Source: Pectobacterium polaris
Lineage (GTDB): Bacteria > Pseudomonadota > Gammaproteobacteria > Enterobacterales > Enterobacteriaceae
NCBI RefSeq assembly: GCF_002307355.1
Contig: NZ_CP017481.1
Span: 2,852,001 to 2,916,000 of the forward strand
Direction of reading: 5' to 3'
Length of the DNA stretch: 64,000 nt
The stretch's first letter is position 1, and every line of letters starts with the position of its first letter. The notes under the pieces were generated by a model. That model made no database searches and was not told where the DNA came from. It worked only from the letters and a program-made list of their open reading frames with translations. Below are positions 1-7,706 of the stretch, in pieces. The position numbers were made by a program, and so were the translations under genes.

Positions 1-1789
1 TCTGCTGTGCGGCCAGCCACTGGCGCAGGCGTTCGGGCTGCTGTGCGCCGCTCAGGCGAGCCTGTTCTTCACCATTGACGAGCCATAGCAGGGTCGGTAG
101 CGTCCTGACCGCCAATTGCTCCGCTAGCGCAATGTGATGATCGGCGTCCAGATAATTACTGGGTAGTTGTCGGTATTCCTCATTACCCAGAATCGCTTCT
201 AACTGGCGGTAGAGGCTTTTGCAGTGGACGCAGCGTTCAGCGCCGACCAACAGCAGCTGTGGATCAGGTTGGGTTGCCAGCTCAGGCCAGTCGTCGGCGG
301 TCAGCGGAGCAAAACGCTCGCGGTCGACGGCAAAGAGCTTCGGACTGCGCTTGAGGTCTTCACTGTCGGTCGCGACGCACAGGGCATCGCCGCCCTTTTT
401 GTAGGGGCGTGTGCCGTCGATGCGAACCACGCTGGCGAAGCCGGGAGCGGCGGCACCGGGTTGACGTAGCTGGGTGTTGTCGGGGGCGAGCACCGGAGTT
501 TCCTTTGGGCGCGGTAGCTGTGGCACCCACTCGTAGGGCACGCGGTAGGCGCGGTACAGCATGTTGGTATTCACCGTCTTGCCCCAGTAGGGGGAAATAA
601 ACTCCCAGACAATTTCGTGATCGACGGTCACTTCAAACAGTCGACCATTGGCCCCTTCGTTAATCAGCGTATTGCCGTTCGGCAGACGTTGGATATTGCT
701 GATGTACGGGCTGTAAAAACGGAAGGCGTCGGTCGGGTGCGGGATGCCCGCTTCGTACGGTGAATAGCGCCAGACAATATCCAGCGTTATCGGGTTGATT
801 TCCAGCACGCGGGAATAGTCACGCCAGGCGTTTTTCACGCCGTCAGCCGATGCCGGGTTGGGCGCGCCGTAGCCTGCCCAACCGCCGTTATCAAACACCA
901 GAATATTGCCCGCGCCCGGCAAGCCGGCAGGGATCATATGCGCGTGATGCTGGCCGATAATCCAGCCAATGTGTTTGAGTTCCGGTGTGTTGTAATTCGG
1001 ACCAAGCTGCCAGACGATATTGCCGCTCTGCTTGTCGATGATGGCGATGATGTTGGATTCGCGCGCGTCCCAGATGATGTTATCCGGGTGGAAACGGGTA
1101 TCGCCCTGATCGAACCACGGATTGGGGCCGAGTGCCGACATTGAGTTGATATGCATCCAGTCGCCCATCCCGCCGCCGCTTTTGCGCAGGTTAGGGTTGT
1201 TGTACAGCGCGGTTTTCGCGTCGTCATCAAAGCCCAGCTCATCGAAATGGTCGCTGCATCGCCATTCCCACAAAAGATTGCCCTCCCAGTCCACTTCGAT
1301 GATGGTGTCGTCGAGCAGCAGTTTGTCGCTAATGCGTTCATTGTGCAGGTTGGTATGCGCCAGCAATAGCGTGTTGCCGCCAATCGACTGAGGTTCCTGC
1401 CCCGGTGCGTAATAGCCTACCGGATTACCGCTGCGCTGGTAGTCATGATGGACGCGCGCCATCCATTCTGGCGGAAGGTCAGGATCGGTAATGTGCTCAT
1501 AGCCGTTGAATTTCCACACGACGTTGCCGTCCCAGTCCACCTGAATCAGATCGACCATGTCCTGCATGCCGTAGCGCGAGTCGCGTTCGCCGCTGTGCCC
1601 GAGGATGTAACCGCCGGGCAGGATTTTGTTGGGGAAGCCGTGCAGGCCTTCCCACAGGCGCAGTTCGGTGCCGTTCATATCCACCAGTACCGCGCCACGT
1701 TCCAGCGCCTGAAAGACGGTGTAGCCGCCCCAGGCTTTTTCCGGGTTGTAAATCGTTGTGCCGGTCGGGTAGACGGAAGGGTGTCCCAT
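1..1789 (-). CDS. arylsulfate sulfotransferase fused to a thioredoxin-like domain (3' end outside window)
   Basis: The frame is open from an ATG at 1789 to the left edge (596 codons), so the C-terminus is missing. About 480 residues match the ASST (arylsulfotransferase) family, with beta-propeller-like repeats such as VDWDGNVVWKF and VDWEGNLLWEW and the motif IIGQHHAHMIPAG with family-type histidines. ASST enzymes move sulfate from one phenolic ester to another. The last ~100 residues look like a thioredoxin fold with CVHC in GAERCVHCKSLYRQLE and a cis-Pro-like RTLPTLL. No signal peptide is visible, so the protein is probably cytoplasmic, unlike periplasmic DsbL-dependent ASSTs. It starts 16 bp after the upstream ABC ATPase gene and is probably the last gene of a sulfate-ester uptake operon. 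Family assignment is strong; the role of the thioredoxin tail is inference. Confidence 0.85.
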   Translation of the reverse strand, partial: MGHPSVYPTGTTIYNPEKAWGGYTVFQALERGAVLVDMNGTELRLWEGLHGFPNKILPGGYILGHSGERDSRYGMQDMVDLIQVDWDGNVVWKFNGYEHITDPDLPPEWMARVHHDYQRSGNPVGYYAPGQEPQSIGGNTLLLAHTNLHNERISDKLLLDDTIIEVDWEGNLLWEWRCSDHFDELGFDDDAKTALYNNPNLRKSGGGMGDWMHINSMSALGPNPWFDQGDTRFHPDNIIWDARESNIIAIIDKQSGNIVWQLGPNYNTPELKHIGWIIGQHHAHMIPAGLPGAGNILVFDNGGWAGYGAPNPASADGVKNAWRDYSRVLEINPITLDIVWRYSPYEAGIPHPTDAFRFYSPYISNIQRLPNGNTLINEGANGRLFEVTVDHEIVWEFISPYWGKTVNTNMLYRAYRVPYEWVPQLPRPKETPVLAPDNTQLRQPGAAAPGFASVVRIDGTRPYKKGGDALCVATDSEDLKRSPKLFAVDRERFAPLTADDWPELATQPDPQLLLVGAERCVHCKSLYRQLEAILGNEEYRQLPSNYLDADHHIALAEQLAVRTLPTLLWLVNGEEQARLSGAQQPERLRQWLAAQQ

Positions 1790-1805
1790 AATAGTGCTCC
1801 AGTAT

Positions 1806-2612
1806 TTACGTGTTCAGAGAAGAGAGGGCCGCCGTATCGGCAGGCTGCGTCAGCAAGGCGAGCAGCTCGCTGCACTGCTGGTGAAAGGCCTTATTGTCAC
1901 GCTGGCGCGGATGCGGCAGCGAAATCGTCGCAATCTGGCGGATACGTCCCGGGCGCGGGGCCAGCACGACGACGCGATCGGCGAGATAGACCGCTTCCTC
2001 GACGTCGTGGGTGACCAGCAGCGTCGTGGTGCCCTCCGCCTGATGAATGCGGCGCAGCTCCTGCTGCATCTGCTGGCGGGTTAACGCATCCAATGCGCCA
2101 AAAGGCTCGTCCAGCATCAGGATGCGTGGATTTGCGACGAGCCCGCGTGCGATAGCCACACGCTGTGCCATGCCGCCGGAAAGCTGAGCGGGCAGGGCAT
2201 CAGCAAAATCCTGCAAATGCACGAGCTGAATAAAGTGGTCGATCAGGCGCTTCCGTTCTTTGTCGTCGATGGCTTCATTCGCCAGCCCGAGTGCGATGTT
2301 TTGTCGCACCGTCAGCCACGGAAACAGGCGCGGTTCCTGAAACACCATGCCGCGCTCACGTCCGATACCGCGCACGGTTTTCCCTTCGACCAGCACGCGT
2401 CCCTGATAGTCGTTGTCCAGGCCGACCAGCATGCGCAGCAGCGTGGATTTGCCGCAGCCGCTGCTGCCGACAATCGCCACCAGTTCACCGCTGTGAATCG
2501 ACAGTGAAAAATCTTCAATCACTGTCAGTGCCTCGCCCTGTACGCGAAACTGTTTACGAAGTCGATCGAACTGCACCACCGGCGGTGATACGTCAAGGGG
2601 TGTGGATGTCAT
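1806..2612 (-). CDS. ABC transporter ATPase, sulfonate/sulfate-ester type (SsuB/AtsC-like)
   Basis: This 268-aa nucleotide-binding subunit has a Walker A GSSGCGKST, Q-loop MVFQEPRLFPW, signature LSGGMAQRVAIARGL, Walker B ILMLDEPFGALD and switch histidine VTHDVEEAV. That order and the FPW after the Q-loop are typical of the SsuB/TauB/NrtD branch that powers sulfonate, taurine and nitrate importers. The reading frame is open further upstream, but the start at 2612 (MTSTPLDV) overlaps the permease stop by ATGA, the normal coupling in such operons. It works in the cytoplasm with the fused permease upstream and the binding protein encoded divergently. The linked arylsulfotransferase points to aryl or alkyl sulfate esters as substrate, but sulfonates cannot be excluded. 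Confidence 0.88.
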   Translation of the reverse strand: MTSTPLDVSPPVVQFDRLRKQFRVQGEALTVIEDFSLSIHSGELVAIVGSSGCGKSTLLRMLVGLDNDYQGRVLVEGKTVRGIGRERGMVFQEPRLFPWLTVRQNIALGLANEAIDDKERKRLIDHFIQLVHLQDFADALPAQLSGGMAQRVAIARGLVANPRILMLDEPFGALDALTRQQMQQELRRIHQAEGTTTLLVTHDVEEAVYLADRVVVLAPRPGRIRQIATISLPHPRQRDNKAFHQQCSELLALLTQPADTAALSSLNT

Positions 2613-4222
2613 GCGATTTCTCCTGCGGAACGCCAGCGCGTCATCCGCTGTTCCAGACCTAATCCGACGCGGTCGAGCACCGCGCCCGTTAATCCAATCA
2701 ACAGCATGCCGCTGATAATCAAGGGCATATCCAGCAGCTGCTGGGCGTTGATCATCAGGCTGCCGATCCCGGTGCCGGATGACATGAAATATTCCGCACC
2801 GATGGTGCCAAGCCAGGCGTAAATCAGCGACAGACGTAAACCGGCGAAGATCGCAGGTGCGGCACCCGGCATAATCAGCACCCGCAGGCGGGTCCAGAGA
2901 CGGAGTTGCAATACCTGTGCGACTTCCTGTAACGCCTGAGAACGCAGGCGAATACCGCGATGACTGGCCACCAGCATGGGGAAGAATGAGGCCAGCGCGA
3001 CAAACGTGATTTTCCCGGCTTCGTCGTTGCCAACCCAGGCAGTCAGCAGCGGTAGCCAAGCAAATAGCGCGATCTGGCGCAGCGTCGCGACCGTAGGGGT
3101 AAAGAGGGTATCGCTGGTGGCATTCAGCCCCAGCAGCACGCCGCACACGAGGCCTGCGGCAATACCAGCTATCGCACCAGCGAGCGCACGGGTCAGGCTG
3201 GCCTGCATCGCCTCGGTGAGTGAACCGTCACGCACGCCTTGCAGCAGCATATGCCACACATCAGCGGGCGGTGGCAGCAGCAGCGGCTCGATCCAGCCAA
3301 AACGGCTGGCCTGTTGCCAGAGCAGCAGAAGCAGAAAGGGTAAAACCAGCGCGGATAAGCGGCGAGATGGTGCGGTAGTTAAGCGACTGAGCGGCGGGTG
3401 TGGCCAAAAGACCAGACGGCGTTCCAGTTGATTGATTGTCCACTCCATCGTCAGCCCCGCCAGCCCGATGACGGCGATACAGACAAACACAATATCCAGT
3501 TGAAACAGCTGGCGTCCCCACACCAACAGATAGCCAATGCCCTGAGACGACGCCAGCAGTTCGACCACGATTAGCGATACCCACGCCTGCGAGAGCGCCA
3601 GCCGTAAGCCAGTTAACCAGGTGGGGAGCGCGGCGGGCAACGTTAATTTGATGAGGCGCTGATGCCACGGCAAGCGCAGCGTGCGAGCGACTTCCTGTAG
3701 CGCATGCGGCACGTTGCGCACGCCCGTTTGCGTATGCAGCGTCACAGGGATAATCACGGCCTTGATGATGACTGCGAGCTTTAAACCATCATCAATGCCG
3801 AACAGCACCATAAACAGCGGGATCCAGCCCAGCGTTGGAATTTGTGCCAGCGCGTATACCGTTGGGTGCAGCAGGTGTTCGGCGCGGCGCGAGGCGCCCA
3901 TCAGTGCCCCAAGTAGCGTCCCTGCAAGAACGCCTGCCAGCAGGCCGCTAGCCAACCGTTGCAGGCTGATAAAGAGCTGCGGCAGGAGATCGTTGTGCCA
4001 GAGTTCGACGGCAGTTTTAGCGACGACATCGGGAGCCGGGAGAATCTGGGCGGGCATCCAACCGTAGTGGGTGCTGATATACCACAGGGCCAGCACTGCC
4101 AGTGGCACGATTAGTGGTACGACAAGCGACACGACTAGTGGCACGGCAAGAGAATAGACCCGCGCTATCGGCAGAGAAGGCCAGGCGATCGCGGTTTTTT
4201 TCAGCGGTATCGACTTATTCAT
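2609..4222 (-). CDS. ABC transporter permease with two fused membrane domains (AtsB-like)
   Basis: The 537-aa protein carries two complete BPD_transp_1 halves in one chain, each with its own EAA loop: QEVARTLRLPWHQRL in the first half and LQEVAQVLQLRLWTRL in the second. SsuC and TauC have only one such half and dimerise. A fused tandem permease is known for AtsB-type sulfate-ester importers of pseudomonads, which suits the linked arylsulfotransferase. The frame extends to 4327, but the ATG at 4222 (MNKSIPLKK) is preceded by GGAAATAAA and gives a sensible cytoplasmic N-terminus before the first membrane helix. The gene overlaps the ATPase gene by 4 bp. Substrate is inferred from context. Confidence 0.85.
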   Translation of the reverse strand: MNKSIPLKKTAIAWPSLPIARVYSLAVPLVVSLVVPLIVPLAVLALWYISTHYGWMPAQILPAPDVVAKTAVELWHNDLLPQLFISLQRLASGLLAGVLAGTLLGALMGASRRAEHLLHPTVYALAQIPTLGWIPLFMVLFGIDDGLKLAVIIKAVIIPVTLHTQTGVRNVPHALQEVARTLRLPWHQRLIKLTLPAALPTWLTGLRLALSQAWVSLIVVELLASSQGIGYLLVWGRQLFQLDIVFVCIAVIGLAGLTMEWTINQLERRLVFWPHPPLSRLTTAPSRRLSALVLPFLLLLLWQQASRFGWIEPLLLPPPADVWHMLLQGVRDGSLTEAMQASLTRALAGAIAGIAAGLVCGVLLGLNATSDTLFTPTVATLRQIALFAWLPLLTAWVGNDEAGKITFVALASFFPMLVASHRGIRLRSQALQEVAQVLQLRLWTRLRVLIMPGAAPAIFAGLRLSLIYAWLGTIGAEYFMSSGTGIGSLMINAQQLLDMPLIISGMLLIGLTGAVLDRVGLGLEQRMTRWRSAGEIA

Positions 4223-4459
4223 TTTATTTCCGAAAACCATCGCAGTTGGATGAATAGGGAATAAAAAACAGGTTTCGACGTTGAACGCCAATGCAATAAA
4301 GCGATGGTCGCCGTGCAATAAATGCATATGCGTAGTCCGAGCCCGCCAGCCCTGATTTATGCTTTTTTCCGCTGAACAAACCTGTAAATGTTATTTAAGC
4401 CTGACGCCGACGGTTCGCTAGTTTCATGACAGATGAAACGAATTATTAAGGAAAACCGT
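4223..4459. promoter_or_regulatory. divergent promoter region between permease and binding-protein genes
   Basis: This 237-bp AT-richer gap separates the divergent transcription units for the permease-ATPase-sulfotransferase operon (minus) and the binding protein (plus), so both promoters must lie here. The ribosome site of the plus gene, AAGGAAAA, ends just before the ATG at 4460. I could not identify a specific CysB, Cbl or SftR-type site by eye. Confidence 0.5.
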
Positions 4460-5596
4460 ATGCAACAAGCCACCCTGTTGATCACCGCTTCGCCGATAAC
4501 AGTGTCTTCCCGCTGGCGCTTGGGGATGAAGGTATTAAGTACCGCCCTGTTGATGGGGGCTGCGCTCGTTTCCACCGTTCAGGCAAACGACGCCGCCCCG
4601 CAGGATGCACAGAAGCCGACGGAGATTCGCATTGGTTTGCCGGACCAGAGCGCAGGCAGCAAACCCTTTATTCGCGGGCCGCTGGGGTTGGCGCATATTC
4701 GCCAACAGTTGGAGAAGGAATTTGAGCCGCAGGGTATTAAAATTCACTGGTCGTTCTTTAAAGGGGCGGGCCCAGCGGTGAATGAGGCGCTGGCAAACAA
4801 GCAGCTGGATGTGGTGTATCTGGGCGATCTGGCGGCGATTATCGGTCGTTCGGGGAGCCTGTCAACGCGGGTGCTGGTCGGGTCACGCGGTTCTAATTCT
4901 TATCTGGCGGCGACACCGGAATCGGGCATTCAGCGCATTGAAGACCTACGCGGCAAGCGGATTGCGGTCTACAAGGGGACGGCCGATCAGCTGTCGTTTG
5001 AGCGTGCGATTAAAAGCGTCGGGCTAAACGAGCGCGATGTGCGGGTGATCAATCTGGACTGGACGGCGGGCAAAGCGGCGCTGGCGGCCAGGCGCGTGGA
5101 TGCGGTGTGGGGCGGCGTCTCTCTGCTGGCGTTGCGTAAGCAGGGCATCAATATTGTGACCACCAGCCGGGCGCTGGGCTGGCCGAACACCACGCAGGCG
5201 GCCGTGCTGGCGACGCAGGACTTTATCGACCGTTATCCGGGCACGACGCAGCAACTGGTGAATGTGCTGGTGGACAATGCGCAGTGGATCGGCGATGCGC
5301 AGCACCTGCCGGAATACACCGCGTTGATGGCTGAGCAAAGTCAGATTCCGCAGGCGATTTTTCAGGAAGAGCTGAAAGCGGAAGATCTCCCTTTCCAAAG
5401 TTCGCCGCGTCTCGATCCATTCCTGCTCAGCAGCTTGCAGGACAGCATCGAGCGGGCGAAAGCTGCCGGGTTGATTCGCAACACGTTCTCGGCCAGCGAC
5501 TGGTTTGCCGGCCAGTTTGTTGACCGGGCGCTGAAAGCCAAAGGGCTGGAATCGAACTGGGCGGTGTATGACGCCAGCGGTAATCCGGTGAAATAA
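4460..5596 (+). CDS. periplasmic substrate-binding protein, aliphatic sulfonate/sulfate-ester ABC transporter
   Basis: This 378-aa SsuA/AtsR-like protein has a long signal peptide ending near STVQANDAAP, then the family core: EIRIGLPDQSAGSKPF, DVVYLGDLAAIIGR and ANTTQAAVLAT-like segments of NMT1/SsuA binding proteins. The ATG at 4460 (MQQATLLI) has a good Shine-Dalgarno sequence AAGGAAAA; an upstream in-frame ATG at 4433 lacks one and would lengthen the signal peptide. It is divergent from the fused permease and ATPase, so it probably delivers ligand to them. The adjacent LysR regulator is convergent, 12 bp away. Sulfonate versus sulfate-ester specificity cannot be read from the sequence. Confidence 0.87.
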   Translation: MQQATLLITASPITVSSRWRLGMKVLSTALLMGAALVSTVQANDAAPQDAQKPTEIRIGLPDQSAGSKPFIRGPLGLAHIRQQLEKEFEPQGIKIHWSFFKGAGPAVNEALANKQLDVVYLGDLAAIIGRSGSLSTRVLVGSRGSNSYLAATPESGIQRIEDLRGKRIAVYKGTADQLSFERAIKSVGLNERDVRVINLDWTAGKAALAARRVDAVWGGVSLLALRKQGINIVTTSRALGWPNTTQAAVLATQDFIDRYPGTTQQLVNVLVDNAQWIGDAQHLPEYTALMAEQSQIPQAIFQEELKAEDLPFQSSPRLDPFLLSSLQDSIERAKAAGLIRNTFSASDWFAGQFVDRALKAKGLESNWAVYDASGNPVK

Positions 5597-5608
5597 TCAC
5601 GAATGCGC

Positions 5609-6547
5609 TCACAGGGTCGGCAGTGCCGGAGCCGGTGAGCGCAGCCTGTCCTGCGCCAGTATGCTTTCGATCATCAGCTCAGCCAGCGGTGGCAGCGTTC
5701 TTTGCAAACAGGTGACAATACCGAAGCGGGTTTGCATATTTCCCCATTCCGGCGGCGTGCCCGTCAGCGGAATTTCTACCAACTGATGGCTTAATCGCCC
5801 CAGCGCAAAGCCATCTTCACTGGCGAAGCTGATGGCCTGCGTGTGTCGCAGGATGCTGAAGACGGAATAGATATGGTCACACTGAATCTGTGGCCGATAA
5901 TCGGGCTGACGCGTTAACGCCGCGAGCACCTTGCGCATGCCAACGGGCATAAAAGGGGAGGCGAGCGGAAAGCGCAGGAGATCGTCCGGCGTCACGTTTT
6001 CCTGCTGCGCCAGCGGATGCGAGGAATGGCAGATAAAGAAGCAGCGTTGCTGGCTTAATGGCTGTACGTGGAGGTTGGTTTCCATTTCGGCCTGCCAGGT
6101 ATCGGCAACGATAAAAGGCCACTCGTCGGCCAGCAGTCGCTCACGTAGGGACTGCCAGTTATCCACGCTGTAGGTGACTCTGGCGCGCGGACGAAGGGCA
6201 TGGAAATGCGCGACGGACTTGGGAATCAGCGTGGTCGACGGTGCGGGGCCGCAGCCAAACGTCAGCTCGCCTTCCTGCGCCTCGCTGATCTGCCGCATGT
6301 CGGTCATTAATTCCCAGGACAGCTCCTGCATACGCCGCGCAAACGGCAGCAGCGTATTGCCCTGCCACGTCAGCGCAAAACGGCGGCTCTGACGGTCAAT
6401 AAGCGGATGTCCCATCGTTTGTTCCAGCGCCTGAATGCTGCGGCTGAATGCCGATTGTGACAGGCAGACGGCCTCTGCGGCCTGTACAAAACTCCCATGT
6501 TCGGCCAGTGCAAGAAAATTGCGTAATTGCCGTAAATCCAGATGCAT
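5609..6547 (-). CDS. LysR-family transcriptional regulator, probably of the sulfur-ester cluster
   Basis: The 312-aa protein starts with the LysR winged-helix DNA-binding domain (MHLDLRQLRNFLALAEHGS, SQSAFSRSIQALE, residues 1-65), followed by a periplasmic-binding-protein-like effector domain. I chose the ATG at 6547 because the LysR domain begins there; the frame is open to 6580 with an unlikely leader. It lies convergent to the binding-protein gene and is the only regulator in the sulfur cluster. A SftR- or Cbl-like sulfur-starvation role is inference; it does not look like CysB itself. Confidence 0.8.
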   Translation of the reverse strand: MHLDLRQLRNFLALAEHGSFVQAAEAVCLSQSAFSRSIQALEQTMGHPLIDRQSRRFALTWQGNTLLPFARRMQELSWELMTDMRQISEAQEGELTFGCGPAPSTTLIPKSVAHFHALRPRARVTYSVDNWQSLRERLLADEWPFIVADTWQAEMETNLHVQPLSQQRCFFICHSSHPLAQQENVTPDDLLRFPLASPFMPVGMRKVLAALTRQPDYRPQIQCDHIYSVFSILRHTQAISFASEDGFALGRLSHQLVEIPLTGTPPEWGNMQTRFGIVTCLQRTLPPLAELMIESILAQDRLRSPAPALPTL

Positions 6548-6629
6548 GTTGCAGCTACCTACCGTATCGATTTTCCCCACTTTTTAGGCGGAGGTCGGCT
6601 GGCAACGCAATGAACAAAAATTCATAACT

Positions 6630-6650
6630 TATAGCGAATTGATTGCTATA
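6630..6650. promoter_or_regulatory. palindrome upstream of the LysR gene, candidate autoregulatory site
   Basis: TATAGC and GCTATA form a perfect inverted repeat separated by 9 bp, lying 83 bp upstream of the LysR start codon. LysR proteins commonly bind such interrupted dyads near their own promoter. No binding evidence is available from sequence alone. Confidence 0.35.
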
Positions 6651-6692
6651 GGCCTCCAGCGCACGCAGGCCGCTGTCTGACGCGGTCAGCGG

Positions 6693-7445
6693 CTATTTCG
6701 CCAGCGCACAGGAAAAATCCTGAATTTCTTCCACGGACCCGAGACTCATATTGAACACGTCAAGACCGCTGGCGAGGAGTACCTTTTCGCCTGCTGGCGT
6801 GGAGACCATCGCGAGCCCGTATTTGCCGATAGATTCATCCCGCTGCTGGGCGTAGCGATCGAGCGTTTTGAACGGATCGCTTTGCGTCAGTTCGTTCGCC
6901 GTGAGCGTTTTTGCCAGATAGACGTGCCCGTTGATTTTGACTGGCAGCACTTTCCAGTCGCCAGAAAGCGTCGGGAATTGCTGATTCAACGTTTGATAAA
7001 TTTCTGGGCGCAGACAGGCAATGTGGATATGCAGCTGGTTTTGCGTGCGGCCATAGCGTGAATTAATCGCCAGCGACAGATAGTCATCTCTGATCGGTTT
7101 ACCTGCCTCGTTGGTGAGGCGACCGCGGCGCGCCCAGGCCTGCTCGAAGAAATTGGGTATACCTGGCTGCAAGAGTTCAGGGCTCTCGATGCCGCTGATT
7201 TTATCCGTTGGGAGCAGCAGGTCGTGATAGGGACCGTTTCTGTCATCGAAGAGCACGTAGCCTTCTGCCAGATTAACCTCCAGACAAGGGGCCGGTTTGC
7301 CGTTGCGCTGCTGATTGGGCACGCATTGTTCGCTGACGATCTCCCACAGTGCATTGCTGTTTCCTCGGCCGAACGACCACCACAGCACGGCAATCAGCAA
7401 GATGACAACGGGAATCAGAAGGAGAAGGAGCTTATTACGCGTCAT
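6693..7445 (-). CDS. cdh: CDP-diacylglycerol pyrophosphatase
   Basis: The 250-aa protein matches Cdh throughout: an N-terminal membrane anchor (about residues 5-24), the segment WEIVSEQCVPNQQRNGKPAP, and the HIT-like motif NQLHIHIACLRPE around residues 137-149 that holds the catalytic histidines. Cdh hydrolyses CDP-diacylglycerol to CMP and phosphatidate at the inner membrane in phospholipid turnover. It is a lone gene between the LysR regulator and the siderophore receptor, and nothing links it functionally to either. Confidence 0.92.
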   Translation of the reverse strand: MTRNKLLLLLIPVVILLIAVLWWSFGRGNSNALWEIVSEQCVPNQQRNGKPAPCLEVNLAEGYVLFDDRNGPYHDLLLPTDKISGIESPELLQPGIPNFFEQAWARRGRLTNEAGKPIRDDYLSLAINSRYGRTQNQLHIHIACLRPEIYQTLNQQFPTLSGDWKVLPVKINGHVYLAKTLTANELTQSDPFKTLDRYAQQRDESIGKYGLAMVSTPAGEKVLLASGLDVFNMSLGSVEEIQDFSCALAK

Positions 7446-7627
7446 GATGGATCTCCGGCAGAATGCAGCTGGCGCAAAACATCAGGGTAAACGGATCATG
7501 AGAAAGTGGCGAGGGTCAGTATGGTGCAGGAGCGATGTCATTAATATGACCTAGCGGAAAAGGCGAAAGCCTAATCGGTAACGGATTGTAAGGGAATCAG
7601 CGGTAAGAGGTATGCACGGTAAGAGGA

Positions 7628-7669
7628 AACGGCCTGCGGGATGACAGAAAATTATCCCGGCAGGCCGTT
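7628..7669. terminator. long hairpin downstream of fyuA, probable terminator
   Basis: AACGGCCTGC (7628-7637) pairs perfectly with GCAGGCCGTT (7660-7669), and an inner GGGAT/ATCCC extends the stem around an AT-rich loop. It lies between the fyuA stop and the cdh start. On the minus strand it is followed by a short T-run, so it can end fyuA transcription. Confidence 0.6.
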
Positions 7670-7706
7670 ATGCTATGAATGTGTCATGACCGAAGTCAGA
7701 ACAAAA

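Noticed and set aside
934..1383. 149-codon minus-strand frame inside the sulfotransferase gene
   Set aside because: It is in the wrong frame of a clearly conserved gene and has no family features.
2976..3431. 151-codon plus-strand frame opposite the fused permease
   Set aside because: Antisense to conserved EAA loops, serine-rich shadow composition, no ribosome site.
7446..7627. Possible small gene between cdh and the fyuA terminator
   Set aside because: Only short frames without ribosome sites; plus-strand frames overlap cdh in antisense.
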